Shown one piece after another: positions 59,301-64,000 of a stretch of 64,000 nucleotides of DNA. The translations under genes and the position numbers were made by a program. The stretch is from Gorsachius magnificus (lineage: Eukaryota > Chordata > Aves > Pelecaniformes > Ardeidae): assembly GCA_034008185.1 (NCBI GenBank), contig CM067081.1, positions 85,208,765 to 85,272,764 on the forward strand. Direction: 5' to 3'. The notes beneath the pieces are model-generated. The model was not told the DNA's origin, made no database searches, and saw only the letters and a list, made by a program, of their open reading frames with translations. How positions within the stretch are numbered: the first letter of the stretch is position 1; every line of letters begins with the position of its first letter.

Positions 59301-62300
59301 CTTATCACGACGTAAACCACAGAGGACTGGGCTTACTGGGGAGGCAAGAAGGCCTGGGCACCTCCATCAGTGATGCTGGCAGAAGACCAGCTGTGCCAGT
59401 GCCTGTAGTTGGGCAGGACAAGGGGTGTCCTTAGTTGCTTGCGGGGGCCAGAGGCAGGGTGTCTCCTGCGTGGCTGGCAGCCCTGCCCGCTGTGGCATTG
59501 CCTCCTTGCTCTGCCATGGCACAACAAGCCCGCCTCCCTCTACCCTGCTTTTCTGCAGATAGCACGGGGGCGACCATGGCAACCATGGCGGAGCAGGATC
59601 CCTCAGCACCTGGGGTGGGGGCATTAGCATTACCTCTCTTTGCAGCTCTCGGCCACCCTCCCTGGCCACTTCTCCCTCACCTTCTGGACACCAGTTCTGA
59701 CTGGGGCTCCTTAACCCTTGCTCCAAGGGTGAATTATCCACAGCTAACTACAGGCAGTGTTGAAAGAGCTGAGAAGCTATTGAGCACTCTGGAAATACAG
59801 ACAACTGAATTCAGTATGAAAAGCAGCCCTTGAAATTAATATGATTTACATTATTCATATGAATAGTCTTATGTTCACTTAATTTCTCTTTAAAGGGGCA
59901 TGGTTCTTTCCCTATGACTTTCCTATATATGTGGTAAGAAAAGAAACAGGTGATTATTTTATAGAGTTAGTTTAATGTTGTCCTTGCTTGGATTAGTTCT
60001 GTGCAAAGGCTTCACAATTACATTCGAAAATACCGTAAGAGTTAGTGTTTTGCTCTTGTGGCAATTTTTGATGAGTCAATATTTCCACAAAACTAAGCCA
60101 ATTCCCTTCATTTTGTACATTAAACACTGAAGGGAAATAGGTGTCTCCAGTGTTCCCTAGATTCACCATACAAAGAGCTTCTCCTATGATGACAGTGAAA
60201 GAGCAAACACATTTCTGCTCATGCTTTCACCATAAGCTCCCATGGGCAACACTCTCGCAGGCAAAAATACTTTGGAGAGCATCCACCTTCCCATGCGCTC
60301 CCTCTCACATTGGGAGCTCAGCCTCCTCCTCCCTCCAGCCCTTGGAGAGGCCAAGATAGAAGAGCATCACAGAGATAGTCTTCCCCCTCCATAAGCACCG
60401 CATCCCCTGGATGCCAGAGAGGCTTTTGGAACAGCCCTGGTTTGAACAGGTTTCATATGCTTTAAATAGGGCCATGGTCTTCAACATTTTTTTGATTTGT
60501 GATCCCTGGGTAATGTGACCAGTGGAGATATAAAGCCCTGCACGGCCAACAGACATTTACTTAGAAACAGGCTTGTTTTTCTCAATGGATTTTCCCGAAT
60601 CGTAGAAGTCATGGAGGGAAGAGGGCAGTGAAAAGCTACTGGACGTTGTTGTTGTTGCAGTAATGGTAAACAGCATGAGGTGGTGCTGTTCTGAGTTATC
60701 TTTCCTACTTATTTGTTTGGGGTCTAACTCCGCTAGCTTGTGTTCAGATATGCTGTGCTGTTACATTCCCAGTTTTTTTTATGAAGGCTTTTCCTCCAGA
60801 AAAGACAGCGGGGCTTGTTGCAGGAGTTTTCCTAGTTGCAGAAGTTTGCTTGCTTTGGTGGCCTATCAGAGACAGCTTTTGAGGGAAAGTGGCTCCCAGG
60901 GAACCACTGCAGACATGAGCCAAGGTACTGGAAAGAAGGCGTTGCCTGCATGTCCTCTGAGCACCAATCTTCCAAGTGGGACGTTTCCATGCACCTAGAG
61001 ATACTTCACGTTATTTCTGAGGAGATCACCATCAAATCCTCAGAGAGCTGCATAATGTAAGTGATGCTGGTGTGAGAACCAAAGCCAAGTGCCAGGGAAA
61101 AGGCACTTGGGGGGAGATCATTTGGGAACCAATGAGCATCCCAACAAACAGTCAGAAAAATGAAGTGTTGCCTGAGTACTATTACCAGGGCCTTTGCCTT
61201 GGGTCTGCTGCTGGTCTTCGCCATCGTGCTGAGCTCCCACACCTCCAACTGACTCCTCTCCAGGAGCTTCAGTCTGCTGGAAGAGCTCCCTAATGCCCAG
61301 GATAGCAGTTCAATTTGCTGATTGCCTGCCATCCAAATGTAAAACAGCCACTAAGTTTCAGATGCTGAGTTTTCTATTAGCCTCTGGCCATTTCATTCCA
61401 CTCATTAAAACGACTGGGTTGTGTCACTGACCTCAGTTAAACCCACAGTGAGGTCTGACCTGAGTTTATTTACACATTAAGTGGAAGTGGTGGCATTCAT
61501 TCATAACATTTCAACTGCATCTTTCACTCCAGGAATAAGCATAGCCGCAACATCCACAACATCTTATAAGCTAGTCTCCTTGCCAACAACGTTTCCACCC
61601 TACTGCCTTGGACAATTGGGCAAATGCATGGACAGCAGTTATATATACAAATGCTAAAGGCAGGAGGCTGGGATGTACCCTCTGGCATCCTAAATACATG
61701 AGCCGTGGATGCTGGGAGTATGAAGGGAAAGCAGGCAGCCTTGTATGCCCTCCCCGACTGGCAGTTCCAACCGTTGTCACTGTTGGAGACAACACTGGGA
61801 TAGATGAATGGCTGGGCTGACCCTGTTGGTTTCTGCATATGCTCTTATTTCTTTCCTGCTGGGACGTTCAAGCTGTGGCTGACAGATGTGATGCTGCCCT
61901 GTGCAGAGTTACCCGAGATAGCTACGGACTTGTCTCTCCTGTACCCGAGGTAGTGCGTGCTCTGCTACTCGCACTGTTGGCACAGGTGAAGTATCAAGCC
62001 TGGTACCCAGGTTGGCTTGCACAGAAAAGAAAGATGAAAGCAGCCCTTCTACTCAGCCCTGCACAGGACTTCAGCGGCTTAGCTGCAGATCCATCCAGAC
62101 AGAGCACCCACTGCCAAGGCTGCCCAGACCTCTGGGCTACTGCCTGTAGGTCAGCATGGTCCAGAAAAGCAGTGCAGAAGTGAGGCCTCCAGCTGTGCAT
62201 ACTGGGTAGGGTGCCAGGTGCTCCCGAAGGCTCATGGCTGAGGAATAAATAGTTTTTATTTTTCTGGAGGCAGTGTGTAAGCAATAAACCTGTCATGTGG

Positions 62301-64000
62301 CCAGATGCCTAAAAGAGTCTTCCTATGCTCAAAACCAGGATAAAGCCTCAGAAATGGGAAATTGCTGCTCCAGGAAAACACAAGAAGTTTTTCACTGGTG
62401 GTCCTTTTGTCTAACACCACCCTGACAGCAACAATGTTCTTCCTAAGACATTGTTTCTTGAATTCCTTAGGGTCAGCTCTCAGACAAATTTTTCTGTGCT
62501 GTGACCATCTTCAGCAGCCTCTCCAGCTAATCTGCTGTCCCACTTCTGGCAGTGCGTGCAGAAGCCATGAAAGATCTAGTCATCCATGGAAGACTTGGCT
62601 GCAGAAGAACAAGCCCATCCTGTTTAGCAGCAAGCTGGCACTGAGAAATGCAGGCACTTTCATGGTCCTGCTTCCCAGTGGGATCTGCTCCTCCCTGGAG
62701 ATTTTGACCCTTGGCTGAAGAGTTGCTTCCTCTTGCTATTCAATTGTGCAAGCAGGCAAAAGAAGCCCCTGCCCACCTACCTAGAAGTTTCCCTTTGTGA
62801 ACCCAGATTAAAGAAAACCCTCACTTTCCAATCCATTCTGACATAACCCAGTACAGAGTGTGACCAAAGTTGGCAGGTTTCCCACTCCTGCAATTCAGTG
62901 ATCGTTCAAGAATTAATTAGGCAATAAAGTAGAGGAGATTCAGCTCATTTGATCTAACAGTTTGCCAGGGAATGGTGGCTATGGCTCCATCTGATATACA
63001 TACCTTGTAATTCAAGTACTGATCCCATATAGTCTCCAAAAATACATTAAAACCAGCTGTGAAATACAGTGCTGCCATAAACTAAATTAAAGAGAAAACT
63101 CTTTTGAAACCTTAGCCTAGAAAAGCATTAAGAGATCATCAGGTCTGCTTTAAATAAGACTATTTATGTGAACTGTCAGAAGCATAAGCTGTATATAATC
63201 AGAAGTCAAGAAGCTAGGACAATCACAGGGATCTTTGAGCTGCCCCTCTCTTGATGGGAACAGATGCAGAGATGCCCACTGTCCGACTGAAGAATGAGCT
63301 CACCAGTAAAATCGGTAGGAGAGCAATTTTAAAAGAAGTTCAGTCAACTTGCTGGAGTAATTCCCTGATCCCACTGTAATAATTCCTTGCAAGCACAATA
63401 CTCTTGGAATGAAGGGTGTTCAGAGATGCCTCTTCCAGTATAATAAGGCAGTCTCTTAACAGTGAGAATTGTTGTTGCTCTGCTAACCGCAGCAGCTAAA
63501 AGGCTCTTTGTCTTTTCAACACTGTCCAGTTCCTACCAGTGGAATCAGCTTTGCACTTACCAGTGCAGAGGTTTCCACTGACTTCAGCAGCACAGTCAGG
63601 CTTACAAGTAAGTTTAACTGCCTGGCTCTGAAGAGCCTACTCCCTGTAGCGGACCACGTTTTGGGAGCTAAGATATACGGGCCAGGATGCCATTTTCTTT
63701 TGCTCCCCTAAACAGCTTCTCACAGATTGCAGGCATTTCTACCTCCTGCTGCACCCCAAACCCTGGGGTAGCTGAGAGCTGCTGCTTCTCACCTATTTGC
63801 TTCCATTTGACATTTCTGCCTGGTAGCACTTTCCAAAGGTGGGGTTTATCACACCCTACCTATGGGATGCAGGACTCTGGAGAGGACAGCCAGCCATCTT
63901 TCAATCCCCGAGCTAATAGTTTTGCAAATAATACTTCTGTAAATCAATACTTTAAAAATTCCTCTGGAAAGTGACAAGAGCTGGGTAGGCTGGAGACCAG
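56346..64000. other. unique sequence, nothing firm in 7.6 kb
   Basis: No transposon family, exon, tRNA or rRNA was recognised. Points of note are an ATGCAT-pair block at 57451-57466, a 12-bp palindrome at 59853-59864, a 148-codon hydrophobic minus-strand frame at 56899-57345, and a 159-codon plus-strand frame at 58151-58630. Neither frame has a nameable domain. AATAAA words near 62241 and 62283 lack a matching exon. Confidence 0.45.
57438..57475. promoter_or_regulatory. POU-like motif cluster
   Basis: GATTAGCCAAATGCATTCATATGCATGTGAATTA contains two ATGCAT half-sites three bases apart from the arrangement ATGCATATGCAT bound by POU dimers, next to a GATTA homeodomain core and a TAATTC-like core. 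It is motif-level evidence only. Confidence 0.18.

Noticed and set aside
62235..62290. Two AATAAA words as a gene 3' end
   Set aside because: No GT-rich element in the right position and no candidate terminal exon. AATAAA is common by chance in AT-rich DNA.
1..64000. CRISPR array, bacterial operons, tRNA or rRNA genes
   Set aside because: No regularly spaced direct repeats, no ribosome-binding-site-led gene runs and no tRNA cloverleaf or rRNA core sequence were seen. The only tRNA-like head belongs to the MIR-like SINE at 27600-27705.

Overview
The window looks like a nuclear genomic segment from a bird. Its recognisable LINEs are all of the CR1 superfamily: several copies end in the CR1-specific 3' octamer (ATTCTATG-type), and ORF2 remnants carry the reverse-transcriptase C-terminal region. 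It also holds two LTRs of a TGTCCTGG...CCACGACA family that I know as widespread in birds (ERVL-type), and thin, old MIR-like SINE relics. I see no Alu, B-type SINE or mammalian L1. The exact species cannot be told from the sequence.

I could not support any host protein-coding exon, tRNA, rRNA or CRISPR array. The many short open frames lack recognisable domains, mostly occur as overlapping frames on both strands, and are interrupted at about the rate expected of non-coding vertebrate DNA. The only frames with recognisable protein similarity come from CR1 ORF2. The window is best read as intergenic DNA or the inside of a very large intron. One possible gene 3' end lies near position 971 (AATAAA with a downstream GT-rich stretch).

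Layout. 1-3.2 kb: unique sequence with the candidate poly(A) site. 3.19-4.13 kb: a long minus-strand CR1. 5.9-6.2 kb: an ancient CR1/L3-like relic. 8.18-9.17 kb: a compound block of a truncated LTR, a 69-bp minus-strand CR1 tail and a plus-strand CR1 end. 10-28 kb: mostly unique, with MIR-like relics (10.26, 21.68, 22.24, 27.6 kb), a GGAGA array (15.56 kb), a complete 564-bp solo LTR with a 5-bp target duplication (17.24-17.80 kb), a TTA microsatellite (19.79 kb) and a C16 run. 28-40 kb: unique, including stretches that read like conserved non-coding elements. 40.2-43.8 kb: a cluster of four CR1 pieces in both orientations. 48.7-53.9 kb: a CR1-J tail, an ancient L3-like LINE, a strong inverted repeat flanked by an 8-bp direct repeat (51.0 kb), and the youngest-looking CR1 (52.99-53.90 kb). 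54-64 kb: unique apart from one MIR-like relic.

No genes work together here. The biology visible is that of layered retrotransposition (ancient CR1/L3 and MIR, then older CR1, then CR1-J and ERVL-type LTRs), recombination of one LTR provirus to a solo LTR, and possible regulatory elements that only cross-species alignment could establish. I did not find a convincing new biological system. The best candidate for an undescribed element is the inverted repeat at 51.0 kb.
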